Source of the DNA: Pseudomonas saliphila
GTDB lineage: Bacteria > Pseudomonadota > Gammaproteobacteria > Pseudomonadales > Pseudomonadaceae
Reading direction: 5' to 3'
DNA length: 64,000 bases
NCBI RefSeq assembly: GCF_008638345.1
Contig: NZ_VTVA01000013.1
Span: 1 to 64,000 of the forward strand
The position numbers and the translations under genes are program-made. Position 1 is the first letter of the stretch; each line of letters begins with the position of its first letter. Of the stretch, positions 14,105-22,946 are shown in pieces. The notes below the pieces were generated by a model. It was not told where the DNA came from, ran no database searches, and saw nothing but the letters and a program-made list of their open reading frames with translations.

Positions 14105-16615
14105 GTGACAAAACCGGCGAAAGTGACTCTATTCAGCGTCTCAGCATGTGTCCTGCTCCTCGTTGTAGCGCTGGCGCTGTTGGACTCTGAGTGGGCGAAG
14201 GGCTTGCTGGAAGATCAGGTCAGTCAGCGACTGGATGATCGGGAGGTCGTAATTGGCGATCTGGATATAGAGTGGGGTTTCCCGCTCGGTATCCAGATGA
14301 AAAACGTCAGCATTGCCAATCCCGAATGGGCCGAGCACGAGCACATGCTGGAGCTGGCCGCGATGGAGGTGACCATCAAGACTGGCGAGCTTCTTCGGGG
14401 CCGTATAGGTCTGGGACGTCTTGATCTGGAGCAACCTGTTGTACACCTCGCGCGGCGTGAGGACGGCACCAGCAACTGGGAAGCCTTGCAATCAGATGAG
14501 GAGAGGGACGAGCCTCCTGTTGTGCCTGATCTGGTCAACCTGAGTGATGGTGTGCTGACCTACCGGGATGCCACGCTCGACGCTGATTTGCGAGCGGAGT
14601 TTCAGACCCGCGGCGAACCGCCAGGCGATCACCGCCTTGAAATATCGGCCGAGGGTCGGTTCCAGGGCCGGCCCGTTCAGCTGAATGCCGAAGGTGGAGC
14701 TCCGTCGCGGGTGTTGCAGGAGGACGTCGACTACTCGATTGCATTGCAAGGCCAGCTAGGTGAACTGGAAATATCCTTCGACGGAACTGCAAGGGACTTG
14801 CTGCAGTTTGAGGCTTTGCAAGGACAGCTGCAGGCATCCGCCCCGGCAGGTGCCGATGTCACCGCGATGCTGGGCCAGCCAGACCTGTCAATTCCCGCAT
14901 TCAACCTTGATGCGCACGTCAGCCACGACGAGCAAGCCTGGTCCTTGAGCGAGCTGGACGCCCGGCTGGGAGAGAGCCGCCTGGCCGGTTCACTCAGCTT
15001 CGATCCAGGCCTTCCAAGTATCGAGATGGATCTGCAGCTGGAACGCGTTGACCTGGGAGAGTTGCTCACGCCGCAGGGCTATCCTCAACTGGGCGTCGTA
15101 ACGGGCGAGCTGGATGGCGGTTACGCGGACGGCGCCCTGACAATCAACGACTCGAATCTGAACTACGATGCGCCCGATCAGCAGCTGCAACTGAAGCTTA
15201 ACGCCCAGTCCCGTGATATCGCGGATGCTGAACAGCCGGGCGCGCAGCTTGAGGGTACTGGCTCGCGCAATGGCCAGCCGTTCAGTTTTGATTTTGCAGT
15301 GGGGCCGCTGCTCGATCTCACCGCAGCCGAGCAACCCTATCCTGTCTCAGGCACGTTCGTTTCTGAGGAAACCCGTTTGGAGTTAGACGGCACTGTCGTG
15401 CAGCCCATGGAACCCGGTGCCATTGATGTTCAGATCCAGATGAACGGCCCCGGCCCGGCCAGCCTCAATCGACTTACAGGGTTTGAGCTGCCTGGCCTGC
15501 CTGCCTATGAACTGGAGGGCCGGCTCCGTTGGGATAACTCGTTGCTGAGATTTAATGGACTGCAAGCCCAGTTAGGGCAGAGTGATTTTGACGGCGACGT
15601 TCGGCTGCAGCTGGGCGATAGGCGGATGCTCTATGCGACCTTGCACTCGACTCGCCTGGATATTGAAGACCTGGAGCCCTTGTGGGTAAAAACAGAGATT
15701 AAGCAAGACGAGCCTGAGGCAGAGAAGATTTTTTCCGACGACCCTTTTAACCTTGATCCGCTGCAAAGCATGGACGCGCGGCTGCGCTATCAGGCCGAGG
15801 CGCTCAACGGCCCCGGTGTGCCGCTGAACGACGTGTCGTTGGAGTTGGAGTTGAATCGAGGTGTGATGAGGTTGGAGCCTCTGCAAATAGGGGTTGGCGG
15901 TGGCGAAGTAAGCGGACGGTTGAAACTGGACTCCGGCGATTCGCCGCTCGATGGTGAGCTGGATCTGAGCATCAAGCGAGTGACGCTCTCAGCATTACTG
16001 CGTCGTGCCGATTTGCAGGATGCGGCTGAAGACTCCGCGGGAATAATCGGTGGGCAAGCTGACTTGAGATTCCGGGGCAGCTCCATGGCTGAGCTGATGG
16101 GTAGCGTGGACGGTAACGTCGAGGCGGCGATATCTGGAGGCGAGCTCGACCGCTTGGCCGTGGAGGTACTAGGTCTGGATATCGCTGAATCCGTGATGGT
16201 GGCGCTAGCCGATAGGAATCAGGTGCCCATGCGCTGTGCGTATGTGAGGATTGGAGCTGAGGAGGGCGTTGCCGAGATTGAGCAGTTTTTTGTGAGTACT
16301 GCCGACAGTAACTTTACAGGTGCCGGGACCATCAATCTGAGCGCCGAACAGCTGGATCTTGTATTGGAAGCGCACGCAAAGGACTTCAGCCTGCTGTCGC
16401 TCGACTCGCCTGTTCAGGTGCAGGGTCCGTTCAGCAACCTGCAAGTGAGCGTCGTATCCACTGGGTTGCTTGCGCGTGGCGTAGCGACTGTCTTGGGAGC
16501 CGTTGTCGCGCCGCCGCTGGCGATATTGCCCTGGGTGGAGCTGGGGTTGGGGGAGGACGCCGGCCCCGGCTGTCGGCAGGTGCTGCAAGAATTCGAGAGC
16601 CCGGAGCAGGGCTGA
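14105..16615 (+). CDS. AsmA-family inner-membrane-anchored periplasmic protein
   Basis: AsmA-like proteins are large periplasmic beta-groove proteins tethered to the inner membrane, now thought to help lipid transport and outer-membrane homeostasis. GTG 14105 behind GGGAGC is the preferred start, since the signal anchor VTLFSVSACVLLLVVALALL then begins within the first residues; the longer frame from 14051 adds a non-conserved leader. The 836-residue product has the N-terminal AsmA domain (DREVVIGDLDIEWGFPLGIQ, AMEVTIKTGELLRGRIGLGR) and the C-terminal AsmA_2-type repeat (GGQADLRFRGSSMAELMGSV near 657, then SGGELDRLAVEVLGLDI). No partner is adjacent; the gene after it faces it. Function in this species is inferred only from the family. 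Confidence 0.85.
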   Translation: MTKPAKVTLFSVSACVLLLVVALALLDSEWAKGLLEDQVSQRLDDREVVIGDLDIEWGFPLGIQMKNVSIANPEWAEHEHMLELAAMEVTIKTGELLRGRIGLGRLDLEQPVVHLARREDGTSNWEALQSDEERDEPPVVPDLVNLSDGVLTYRDATLDADLRAEFQTRGEPPGDHRLEISAEGRFQGRPVQLNAEGGAPSRVLQEDVDYSIALQGQLGELEISFDGTARDLLQFEALQGQLQASAPAGADVTAMLGQPDLSIPAFNLDAHVSHDEQAWSLSELDARLGESRLAGSLSFDPGLPSIEMDLQLERVDLGELLTPQGYPQLGVVTGELDGGYADGALTINDSNLNYDAPDQQLQLKLNAQSRDIADAEQPGAQLEGTGSRNGQPFSFDFAVGPLLDLTAAEQPYPVSGTFVSEETRLELDGTVVQPMEPGAIDVQIQMNGPGPASLNRLTGFELPGLPAYELEGRLRWDNSLLRFNGLQAQLGQSDFDGDVRLQLGDRRMLYATLHSTRLDIEDLEPLWVKTEIKQDEPEAEKIFSDDPFNLDPLQSMDARLRYQAEALNGPGVPLNDVSLELELNRGVMRLEPLQIGVGGGEVSGRLKLDSGDSPLDGELDLSIKRVTLSALLRRADLQDAAEDSAGIIGGQADLRFRGSSMAELMGSVDGNVEAAISGGELDRLAVEVLGLDIAESVMVALADRNQVPMRCAYVRIGAEEGVAEIEQFFVSTADSNFTGAGTINLSAEQLDLVLEAHAKDFSLLSLDSPVQVQGPFSNLQVSVVSTGLLARGVATVLGAVVAPPLAILPWVELGLGEDAGPGCRQVLQEFESPEQG

Positions 16616-16658
16616 CGCGGTCTTCATGGTGAATGCTGCCCCGGTCAACCGCCATCAC

Positions 16659-17588
16659 TCAAGGCTGCGGCGGCGTTGCGCTGGGTTTCTCGAAGCGATA
16701 AAAAAGATTCGGTTCACTGACGATATATAGCCTTCCCTGATCATCCAATGTTACGCCTTCGGCTTGTGGGATCCCCGACTCCAGGCCCGAGAGGCCGCCG
16801 GAAAGGGACATATAACTGATGACCTTCCCGGTGGTGCCGAGCTCGATCAGCAACTTGGATTCGTCGCTAAGGGCCAGCAGGTGGCCCGAGGCTTCGTCAA
16901 AAGCCAAGCCGGAGAAATCATTCAGAAACAGATTCCGACCAAGGCTGGGGGTGATGTTTTGCATGTCCTGCGGGAGACGCTGCGACAGATCTTTGGCGAA
17001 ATCCTTGATCTGGTATAGCCGCATCGGGTCGCTTTCTTTGGCAATGTACAGTCGGTCATTCGCGCGGTCATAGGCGAGGCCCTCATATTCCTTGTTATCC
17101 TCGGCGTACAGCTCAACCTGCAGTTGAACGAAGTCCTTGAGCTCCAGCACACCAGAATCCTCGGGAACCGGCATCACTACCACCGTCTGCCGCCTTTCTT
17201 CCACCACGGCCAGTTGCCCATTTCCCAGATGGACCACGCCTTCCACATCGTCAAAGCCATGCAGTGGGTGACGGCTTAGCACCTCTCCTTCCAGGCTCAT
17301 GCCGACCAGTTCATTCGGCCTGTTGATGACCGCCCAGAGTTGGCGCCGGTCAGGATCGAAGGTCAGGCCGGAGAGGTTATCCGGTACGCCGGAAACCGGC
17401 CGGGCCTGGATGACAGCCTCATAATCGTCGAGCCAGACCGACTTGTCCTGCCACGCCTCGGCATGGTCGCGGGTGCTGAAAAAGTAATAGACGCGGTCGT
17501 CCCAGTGAAAATGACGTATTAACAACACCGTCACAACGATGACGACGAGTGCGACGATCGTGAGCAGAGCCTTTCTGGATGAGGTCAT
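16659..17588 (-). CDS. SdiA-regulated (YjiK-like) beta-propeller protein
   Basis: A 309-residue protein with a short cytosolic N-terminus, one membrane anchor (LLTIVALVVIVVTVLLIRHF, about residues 8-28) and a periplasmic propeller. Recurrent blade motifs are visible: LSGLTFDPDRRQLWAVINRP, YEGLAYDRANDRLYIAKESD, FSGLAFDEASGHLLALSDES and EGVTLDDQGRLYIVSEPN. These repeats define the SdiA-regulated/YjiK family, whose function is not established. A decayed copy of the last 30 codons lies at 13767-13867, on the other side of the AsmA gene. It faces the AsmA gene and is divergent from nothing obvious; no regulator site was identified. Confidence 0.82.
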   Translation of the reverse strand: MTSSRKALLTIVALVVIVVTVLLIRHFHWDDRVYYFFSTRDHAEAWQDKSVWLDDYEAVIQARPVSGVPDNLSGLTFDPDRRQLWAVINRPNELVGMSLEGEVLSRHPLHGFDDVEGVVHLGNGQLAVVEERRQTVVVMPVPEDSGVLELKDFVQLQVELYAEDNKEYEGLAYDRANDRLYIAKESDPMRLYQIKDFAKDLSQRLPQDMQNITPSLGRNLFLNDFSGLAFDEASGHLLALSDESKLLIELGTTGKVISYMSLSGGLSGLESGIPQAEGVTLDDQGRLYIVSEPNLFYRFEKPSATPPQP

Positions 17589-17681
17589 AGTTCTTAAGAT
17601 GTCGCCGTGTTCGGAGGGGATAGCCTACAGCATGCAACGTGACCAGATTAAACGCACCAAAACTATTCTGAACACAAAAGA

Positions 17682-19220
17682 TTACCGAACACGCTCGTTC
17701 CCGACGCCGACATCCTGGCTAACATTCAGAGCGCTCTGCCCACCCCCAGCCACGCACACCTTGTTGCGCCCACTCTGTTTCGCTGCATACAGCGCGGCGT
17801 CGGCTCTGCTCATCAGTGATTGCAATGACTCTTCTGGATCGGAGCTGGAAGTCGTGAGACCGATGCTGACGGTGATGGCTACAGGGCCGTTCTCTAGATC
17901 GATGGGTGTGCTGGCGACAGCTAGGCGCAGTTTTTCGGCGACGCAATGTGCACCTTCCAGCTCGGTCTCGGGCAGAGCGACGACGAATTCTTCCCCACCC
18001 AGGCGACCGATCAGATCATGTGAGCGTAGCGTGCGCTTACAGACTGCGGCGAAGTGTTTGAGCACGATATCGCCGCCCGGATGACCGTATTGATCGTTCA
18101 CCTGCTTGAAGTGATCGATGTCGAGCATCAGCAGGCTCACGCGGCCACCGTGGCGGCGCACACGGTCGAGTTCGGCGGTCACCCTGTCGAGAAAGTAACG
18201 GCGGCTGCTCACGCCCGTCAGGGTGTCGGTGTTGACCAGCTCTTTCATCTGTTTATGCGCTACCCGCAGCTCTGCAGTGGCGCGCAGGTGGCGGCCGGCC
18301 AATACGAACACAAGGAGCGCTACTGCCAATAGCAGCATGGAAATCACCCCGGCCGATGCGATCAGCAGCTGCCGGCGCTCTTCGAAGGGTGCCATGAAAT
18401 CCTCAGGTGACAACAGCACCACGACCACCGCACCTTCTTCTTCAAGACGTCGGTAAGCAGCCAGGCGGTACTGGCCATCGATAAACGTAACGCCCTCGAA
18501 ATAGCCATGCATGGGGCCTTCCGGATCAAAATACACGTTGTTTTCAAGGAGTTCGGGCTGGTCGTATAACTCTATATTTGAGGCCCCAGGGGCGCCCGAG
18601 GCGATAGCCCGCACAGTACGGTCGACGCCGAGCAGGACAATACTGCCGTTCGGGCCGACATCAATCTGCTGATAATAATCAGAGAAAAAGCTGGTAGGCA
18701 CCGAGAGCACTATCACTCCGGCGAATTCTCCGTTGTGGTGAATCGGGCGGGTGAACTGAATAGTCCATTGCTTGGAGATCCTGCCGAGCACAGGCTTGCT
18801 GATATAAAGACTGTCTCGCAGCGGGTTGTCACGGTGCACGCGGAAGTGTTCCCGGTCACTCAGATCAACCGGTTCGGCATGAGCCGTCAGATTGGAAAAG
18901 GTCAACAGGCCATTCTTGTCGATGATTGCCAGCTGGGAAACGAAGTTGCCGTAAGCCTTGATCTCGTCGGCAACATGCTCGCTCAGGTACTCCGGTTGCT
19001 CGAACACGTCTTCGCGGGTATTCAGCAGAACCGCATCCATCAGCTGGATAACGCTGCGAACATGCGCCTCGAATGCGGTGGCCAGATTCATCGAGTCGGC
19101 GCGGGCCGCAGCGTGAGCTGTGCTTCGATCATGTCTGATTTCGCCCACCACGAAGAGCCACATGGGAACCATCGCCAGCAGTAGGGTGGAACAGGCCAGT
19201 AATCCTGCCTTGATCTTCAT
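17682..19220 (-). CDS. Diguanylate cyclase with periplasmic Cache sensor
   Basis: The protein makes c-di-GMP in response to an outside signal. ATG 19220 (MKIKAGLLACSTLLLAMVPM) gives a proper signal-anchor start behind GGAGCG; the longer frame to 19385 adds a leader without membrane character. Layout of the 512 residues: transmembrane 1 (about 5-25); a dCache-type periplasmic domain (about 35-275, with VSQLAIIDKNGLLTFSNL and SDREHFRVHRDNP); transmembrane 2 (LLIASAGVISMLLLAVALLV); a short linker; and a GGDEF domain with DTLTGVSSRRYF, MLDIDHFKQVNDQYGH and active-site RLGGEEF (about 418). No RxxD inhibitory site is apparent before the active site. It could feed the c-di-GMP-responsive polysaccharide locus at 41-48 kb, though that is inference. 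Confidence 0.9.
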   Translation of the reverse strand: MKIKAGLLACSTLLLAMVPMWLFVVGEIRHDRSTAHAAARADSMNLATAFEAHVRSVIQLMDAVLLNTREDVFEQPEYLSEHVADEIKAYGNFVSQLAIIDKNGLLTFSNLTAHAEPVDLSDREHFRVHRDNPLRDSLYISKPVLGRISKQWTIQFTRPIHHNGEFAGVIVLSVPTSFFSDYYQQIDVGPNGSIVLLGVDRTVRAIASGAPGASNIELYDQPELLENNVYFDPEGPMHGYFEGVTFIDGQYRLAAYRRLEEEGAVVVVLLSPEDFMAPFEERRQLLIASAGVISMLLLAVALLVFVLAGRHLRATAELRVAHKQMKELVNTDTLTGVSSRRYFLDRVTAELDRVRRHGGRVSLLMLDIDHFKQVNDQYGHPGGDIVLKHFAAVCKRTLRSHDLIGRLGGEEFVVALPETELEGAHCVAEKLRLAVASTPIDLENGPVAITVSIGLTTSSSDPEESLQSLMSRADAALYAAKQSGRNKVCVAGGGQSALNVSQDVGVGNERVR

Positions 19221-19708
19221 GTGTCGCTCCGTCGCGCGATGTGGATGCAGTCCTTGCCCGCTACCGCGGATGAGTCGCCACGGATGCGACCGAAGAAACT
19301 CCGATTGCAGGCAGCTTCGACGCTTAATGATGCCACTTGGACACACCGCCCAAATTGACTTCGCGCATGTTTGCGCGGATGGCATGGCGGGGGAGCGAAG
19401 GTGATTGCTGTGCTGGCGCCTGGCTGTGAGCTTCCCGTCTCAGGGCGCTTGGGTCAAGCACAATGCGGAGTCCTGATGGAACTCCGCGCTCATTGCGCCT
19501 GCGGGAACGATCACCCCAAGCTACTCTGGTCTGGGGTGATCGCGACCGGGAACAGGTTCACGCCTGAACGGCCGGCACCGCTGAGTGTTTATCGCTGGTT
19601 GCTCGGGACGCCAGAGCCGTCCCGGGCGAATGGCCAGTGGATTCAGTCTCGTCGTAATGCCGCTGCGTGTATACAATCGGCTGACACAGACATGCTCTGA
19701 GTTCCCGC
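19221..19708. other. 488-base intergenic region with tandem hairpins
   Basis: No supportable gene. Two neighbouring inverted repeats stand out: GCGGAGT (19465-19471) with ACTCCGC (19481-19487), and a perfect 11-bp pair CGATCACCCCA (19508-19518) with TGGGGTGATCG (19532-19542). They could be REP-type elements or part of a structured small RNA. A TGTATACAAT near 19669 resembles the palindromes in front of the allantoin genes. Confidence 0.45.
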
Positions 19709-19918
19709 TCAGGGACGGGCAGATTTGGTATCGCAGGTTTTGCAGGTCTTGATGCCAAACAATGAGTAGACCGCGCAGTTGCCCATCAGGGCCGTGGCGA
19801 GCGGGACGAGTCCGACCCAGCCCCAGGCTGTTTGCGGGCCGACGAATACAAGGGCGATAAGTACCACCCCGACGATAGCGCGGATGATTCTGTCTGCTTT
19901 TCCCATATTAGTGTTCAT
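19709..19918 (-). CDS. DUF2892 (YgaP-like) small inner-membrane protein
   Basis: A 69-residue two-helix membrane protein of the DUF2892 family. The start MNTNMGKADRIIRAIVGVVL is characteristic (NxGxxDRxxR then a hydrophobic helix), followed by a second segment around GLVPLATALMGNCAVYSLFG and a Cys-rich tail GIKTCKTC. In other bacteria this domain is fused or linked to rhodanese sulfurtransferases (YgaP). The gene is divergent from a Crp/Fnr regulator with a 17-base palindrome between them, so it is very likely a target of that regulator. The CKTC motif may bind a metal or take part in sulfur chemistry; that is a guess. Confidence 0.85.
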   Translation of the reverse strand: MNTNMGKADRIIRAIVGVVLIALVFVGPQTAWGWVGLVPLATALMGNCAVYSLFGIKTCKTCDTKSARP

Positions 19919-19983
19919 GGTCCTGCCTCTTGTATGAAAGCGAGTTGGGTGACTATCACTCTAAGGCCGTGAAGCACAAAGCT

Positions 19984-20000
19984 CTGTGACTAAGTCACAG
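19984..20000 (+). promoter_or_regulatory. Perfect palindrome CTGTGACT-A-AGTCACAG, candidate Crp/Fnr-family operator
   Basis: The 17-base sequence has two exact 8-base arms around a central A. It lies between the divergent DUF2892 and Crp/Fnr genes and abuts the regulator's GAGGAG ribosome site, so binding there would block the regulator's own expression. The arms (TGTGA/TCACA) match the half-site of Crp-type proteins. Confidence 0.75.
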
Positions 20001-20011
20001 AGGAGATCAAT

Positions 20012-20638
20012 ATGTTTGGACGTGTTCCAGCGATGAAACACCCGATTCTTGAAGTGCTGCCGCCGCGCTTGAAGCGCGAGGCAGACACCGCGCTACCGCT
20101 CATGGCATTACCCGTGGGCAAGATCATTTTCAGCCCGGGCGATTCCTGCAAGGGCTTGCCCCTGGTGGTAAGCGGCTCAGTAAAAGTGCAGATGACCGGC
20201 GTATCCGGTAACCGCATCGTTCTGTATCGCATGGGGGCCGACGATATTTGTACCCTGTCGATTGGCTGCCTGATGTCAGGACACGGTTACCGGGCCGAGG
20301 CGGTGATTGAAGAGTCAGCCGAGGCACTCATGGTGCCGCGCCGGCTGTTTGATCAGATGATGGCCGATTCGGCTGAATTCCGGGCGGGGATCATGGCGTC
20401 CTACGGTCGCCGGCTGGACGACCTCATGCTGCTGGTCGAAGAGGTCGCCTTTCGCCGTATGGATGAGCGTCTGGAGCAGTGGCTTGCGGCAAGGGCGAGT
20501 ACCGGGATGATAGCCATTACCCATCAGGAACTCGCGGATGAGCTGGGCACAGCCAGAGAAGTGGTCAGCCGTCTGCTGAAAGAGCTGGAAAGACAGGGCC
20601 GCGTGGTGCTCGCCAGAGGGCGCATTCAATGCCTCTGA
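20012..20638 (+). CDS. Crp/Fnr-family transcriptional regulator
   Basis: A 208-residue regulator with an N-terminal cyclic-nucleotide-type effector domain (LPVGKIIFSPGDSCKGLPLV, VSGSVKVQM, RMGADDICTLSIGCLM) and a C-terminal Crp-type winged helix (ITHQELADELGTAREVVSRL, recognition helix about residues 178-192). The typical cAMP-contacting residues are not evident, and the N-terminal Fnr Cys cluster is absent. Cys residues near 87 and 92 (ICTLSIGC) might be redox sensors. It reads away from the DUF2892 gene and has a perfect palindrome just ahead of its ribosome site, implying self-control. Relatives often govern sulfide or anaerobic responses next to DUF2892 genes; the signal here is unknown. 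Confidence 0.88.
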   Translation: MFGRVPAMKHPILEVLPPRLKREADTALPLMALPVGKIIFSPGDSCKGLPLVVSGSVKVQMTGVSGNRIVLYRMGADDICTLSIGCLMSGHGYRAEAVIEESAEALMVPRRLFDQMMADSAEFRAGIMASYGRRLDDLMLLVEEVAFRRMDERLEQWLAARASTGMIAITHQELADELGTAREVVSRLLKELERQGRVVLARGRIQCL

Positions 20639-20714
20639 TCACAGAGGGTTCTGCTATGCACACTGCAAGGCTTGCTATCACTTGTACTTGCCCTGCACAT
20701 CGAGACACCCGAAC

Positions 20715-21476
20715 ATGAAGGAATACCGGTCATTGACCTCTGTTGAAAAGCCCGACCGCGAATCTCTCACGACGGCCCCAAAGAAGGTTGATCGCAAAGC
20801 GTCCAGTCTCCATGAGTCGATCTATGAGGCTATCAGCGACGCGGTGATTGAGCATCGCCTGAAACCCGGTGCGCGCTTGCGTGAGGACGCGTTGGCTGAG
20901 GTGTTCGGCATCAGCCGGACCGGCATTCGCAAAGTGTTGCAGCGGTTGGCGCTGGAGCAGTTGATCACCCTGACGCCGGGAAAGGGAGCGACTGTGGCCC
21001 GGCCGTCGGCCGAAGAAGCGCGGGAGATTTTCGAGGCCAGGCGAATGATTGAGGGTGCGCTCATGGCACGCTTGGCGGCCCGCGTTACGGCGGTCCAGCT
21101 GAAGGAGTTGCGCGCCATGGCCCAGCAGGAGCAGCAGGCATTGCAGGGGCAGGAGCAGAGCGCAGCGATCAAGGCATCTGCGGCCTTTCATGGACGTCTG
21201 GCCGAGTTGGCTGGCAACCAGACGCTGGCACAGTTCGTCGCTCAGCTGTGTTCGCGCTCCTCATTGATTCTCGCGGTTTACGGTCGATCAGGCGATCTGG
21301 GGTGCGATTGCAATGACCATAACCGGTTGGTTGATCTGCTCGGCGCGGGGGATAAGGACGGTGCGGCGGCGTTCATGCAGACGCATCTGCACGCGATCGA
21401 ATCGTCGCTATCGATCGATGAGGCTGAAGACGAAACGCCGGATCTGCATGATGTGTTTGCGGTCTATCAGAGCTGA
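20715..21476 (+). CDS. GntR-family regulator with FCD effector domain
   Basis: The FCD subfamily represses or activates catabolic operons in response to pathway metabolites. ATG 20715 is used because the frame upstream to 20682 relies on a TTG and adds a Cys/Pro-rich leader. The winged helix occupies about residues 28-95 (IYEAISDAVIEHRLKPGARL, LREDALAEVFGISRTGIRKV). The all-helical FCD domain follows (EIFEARRMIEGALMARLAAR, AFHGRLAELAGNQTLAQFVA), with Asp/His metal-ligand candidates. An unusual DLGCDCNDHNR segment lies near residue 200. It neighbours the allantoin permease, racemase and puuE-allE-allA genes and most likely controls them through the ATTGTATACAAT-type palindromes at 23711-23745. 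Confidence 0.88.
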   Translation: MKEYRSLTSVEKPDRESLTTAPKKVDRKASSLHESIYEAISDAVIEHRLKPGARLREDALAEVFGISRTGIRKVLQRLALEQLITLTPGKGATVARPSAEEAREIFEARRMIEGALMARLAARVTAVQLKELRAMAQQEQQALQGQEQSAAIKASAAFHGRLAELAGNQTLAQFVAQLCSRSSLILAVYGRSGDLGCDCNDHNRLVDLLGAGDKDGAAAFMQTHLHAIESSLSIDEAEDETPDLHDVFAVYQS

Positions 21477-21515
21477 CCTCGGGATCAGACGAGGCCAGCC
21501 GGCTTCATTAACCTG

Positions 21516-22874
21516 TTACCGGGAGAAGCGCTGGCAAGGTGCCCAGTGTTTCATCAGCAGATAGTAGGTCACGCCCGCAGGTATCAGACTGGCATACCAG
21601 GAAACGGACGAGAACGTCAGCGCCACCACCGCACCCACTGCCGTCGCGATCAGCGCAGCGTAATTCATACCGCTATAAGGCCCCTGGGCGTCGTACAGAT
21701 ACTCCAGGTTCAGCGTACGTTTGCGGATGACATAGTAGTCCACCACCAGAATGGCAAAGATCGGGCCGAGGAACGCCGAGTAGGTCTGCACGAACAGCTG
21801 CAGGCCCGCGGCGGATTCTTCGGTAACCAGTTTCCACGGGAAGGTGGCGAAGGCCAGCAGGCCGACGATGATGGTCGCCGGGCGAAACTTCAGCTTGAAT
21901 ACATCCATCAGGATATAGGTCGGTGGCACGACATTGTTCAGCACGTTGGTTGTCACCTGGGCAAAGGCGATGAACAACAGTGTGGTCATCAGCAGTGGCG
22001 TGTTGTCCACCGCGTTGGCAAACACCTGAATCGGATCAGCAACGCCGGTTGCTTCCGAGACCATGTAACCGATCAAACCCATGAACAGCGTGCAGGGCAG
22101 GATCGACATCGAATAAAGCGTGGTCAGCAGCGATGGGCTGGAGCCGTGCTTGTGCTCGCGCGAGTAGTCGCTGACGTTGAGGATCATGGTGCTGTAAATG
22201 CCCAGGAACAACATGGTTGCACTCCAGAAGGGCAGGCCCCAGGAGCCTTCCATGGACAGCAGGTTGGTCGAGAGTTCGTCACCGTAGCGCTGCACCGTGC
22301 TGTAGAACATGTACACCAGCGACGCGAGGATGAAGGCGCTGCCGATGTTCTCCAGCCATTTGATGCCCTGAAAGCCCATGACTGACAGGCCGATCTGCAG
22401 GAACTGGAAGGCAATGAAGAAGAACACCAGGTTGTCGAAGCCGAACAGTGTGGTGGAAACCATGTTCAGCGCGCCGGCACCGATCCAGCTCTGAAAGCCA
22501 TACCAGACGATCGCAGGTACCGCACGAACCAGCCCAGGTAGGCGGGTACCGGCAAAGCCGAATGCACCGCGCGCCTGCACCATGAACGGAATGCCGTATT
22601 TGTAACCCGCTGCACCATTTAGAGCCAAGGCTACGCCGATGACGAAGCAGCCGATGGCGATGGCCAGGGTCGCCTGAATCAGGTTGAGGCTGCCAACGAC
22701 GCTGGAGCCCATGGTGAAGGTACCAATCGAAACGCAGCCGCCGAACCAGGCCAGCAGATAGGAGACGCGCCCCATGATGCGGGTTTGCTGGGGCGCCAGT
22801 GATTCCTCGCCCGGGGCCTTGGTTACGTGCTGATCGGCTGATGCGGCGTGGGTGCTGCTGGTTACGTTGCTCAT
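21516..22874 (-). CDS. NCS1-family permease, probable allantoin/purine-type uptake
   Basis: A 452-residue nucleobase:cation symporter-1 member with about 12 membrane helices. The early signature SYLLAWFGGCVSIGTFTMGS corresponds to the family's first helix, and VPAIVWYGFQSWIGAGALNM to the conserved substrate-binding region of helix 3. The cytosolic N-terminus of about 35 residues is polar. It is transcribed from the same side as the racemase, starting 72 bases after that gene, so both form a minus-strand operon divergent from puuE. The context with allantoinase and ureidoglycine/ureidoglycolate enzymes points to allantoin, although NCS1 proteins also carry hydantoins, cytosine or uracil. Confidence 0.88.
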   Translation of the reverse strand: MSNVTSSTHAASADQHVTKAPGEESLAPQQTRIMGRVSYLLAWFGGCVSIGTFTMGSSVVGSLNLIQATLAIAIGCFVIGVALALNGAAGYKYGIPFMVQARGAFGFAGTRLPGLVRAVPAIVWYGFQSWIGAGALNMVSTTLFGFDNLVFFFIAFQFLQIGLSVMGFQGIKWLENIGSAFILASLVYMFYSTVQRYGDELSTNLLSMEGSWGLPFWSATMLFLGIYSTMILNVSDYSREHKHGSSPSLLTTLYSMSILPCTLFMGLIGYMVSEATGVADPIQVFANAVDNTPLLMTTLLFIAFAQVTTNVLNNVVPPTYILMDVFKLKFRPATIIVGLLAFATFPWKLVTEESAAGLQLFVQTYSAFLGPIFAILVVDYYVIRKRTLNLEYLYDAQGPYSGMNYAALIATAVGAVVALTFSSVSWYASLIPAGVTYYLLMKHWAPCQRFSR

Positions 22875-22946
22875 GAGGTCGTCTCGCTTAGGTTTTTATT
22901 GTTCATTTTTATCTCCATGGCTGTGTTTTGATTTTTATAGCAATGT

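Noticed and set aside
19558-19758. Minus-strand 66-residue frame next to the DUF2892 gene
   Set aside because: Overlaps the DUF2892 C-terminus in another frame and has no ribosome site.
21546-22385. Plus-strand open frame of 279 codons opposite the NCS1 permease
   Set aside because: Gln/His/Arg-rich shadow of the permease membrane helices; no start signal or family.
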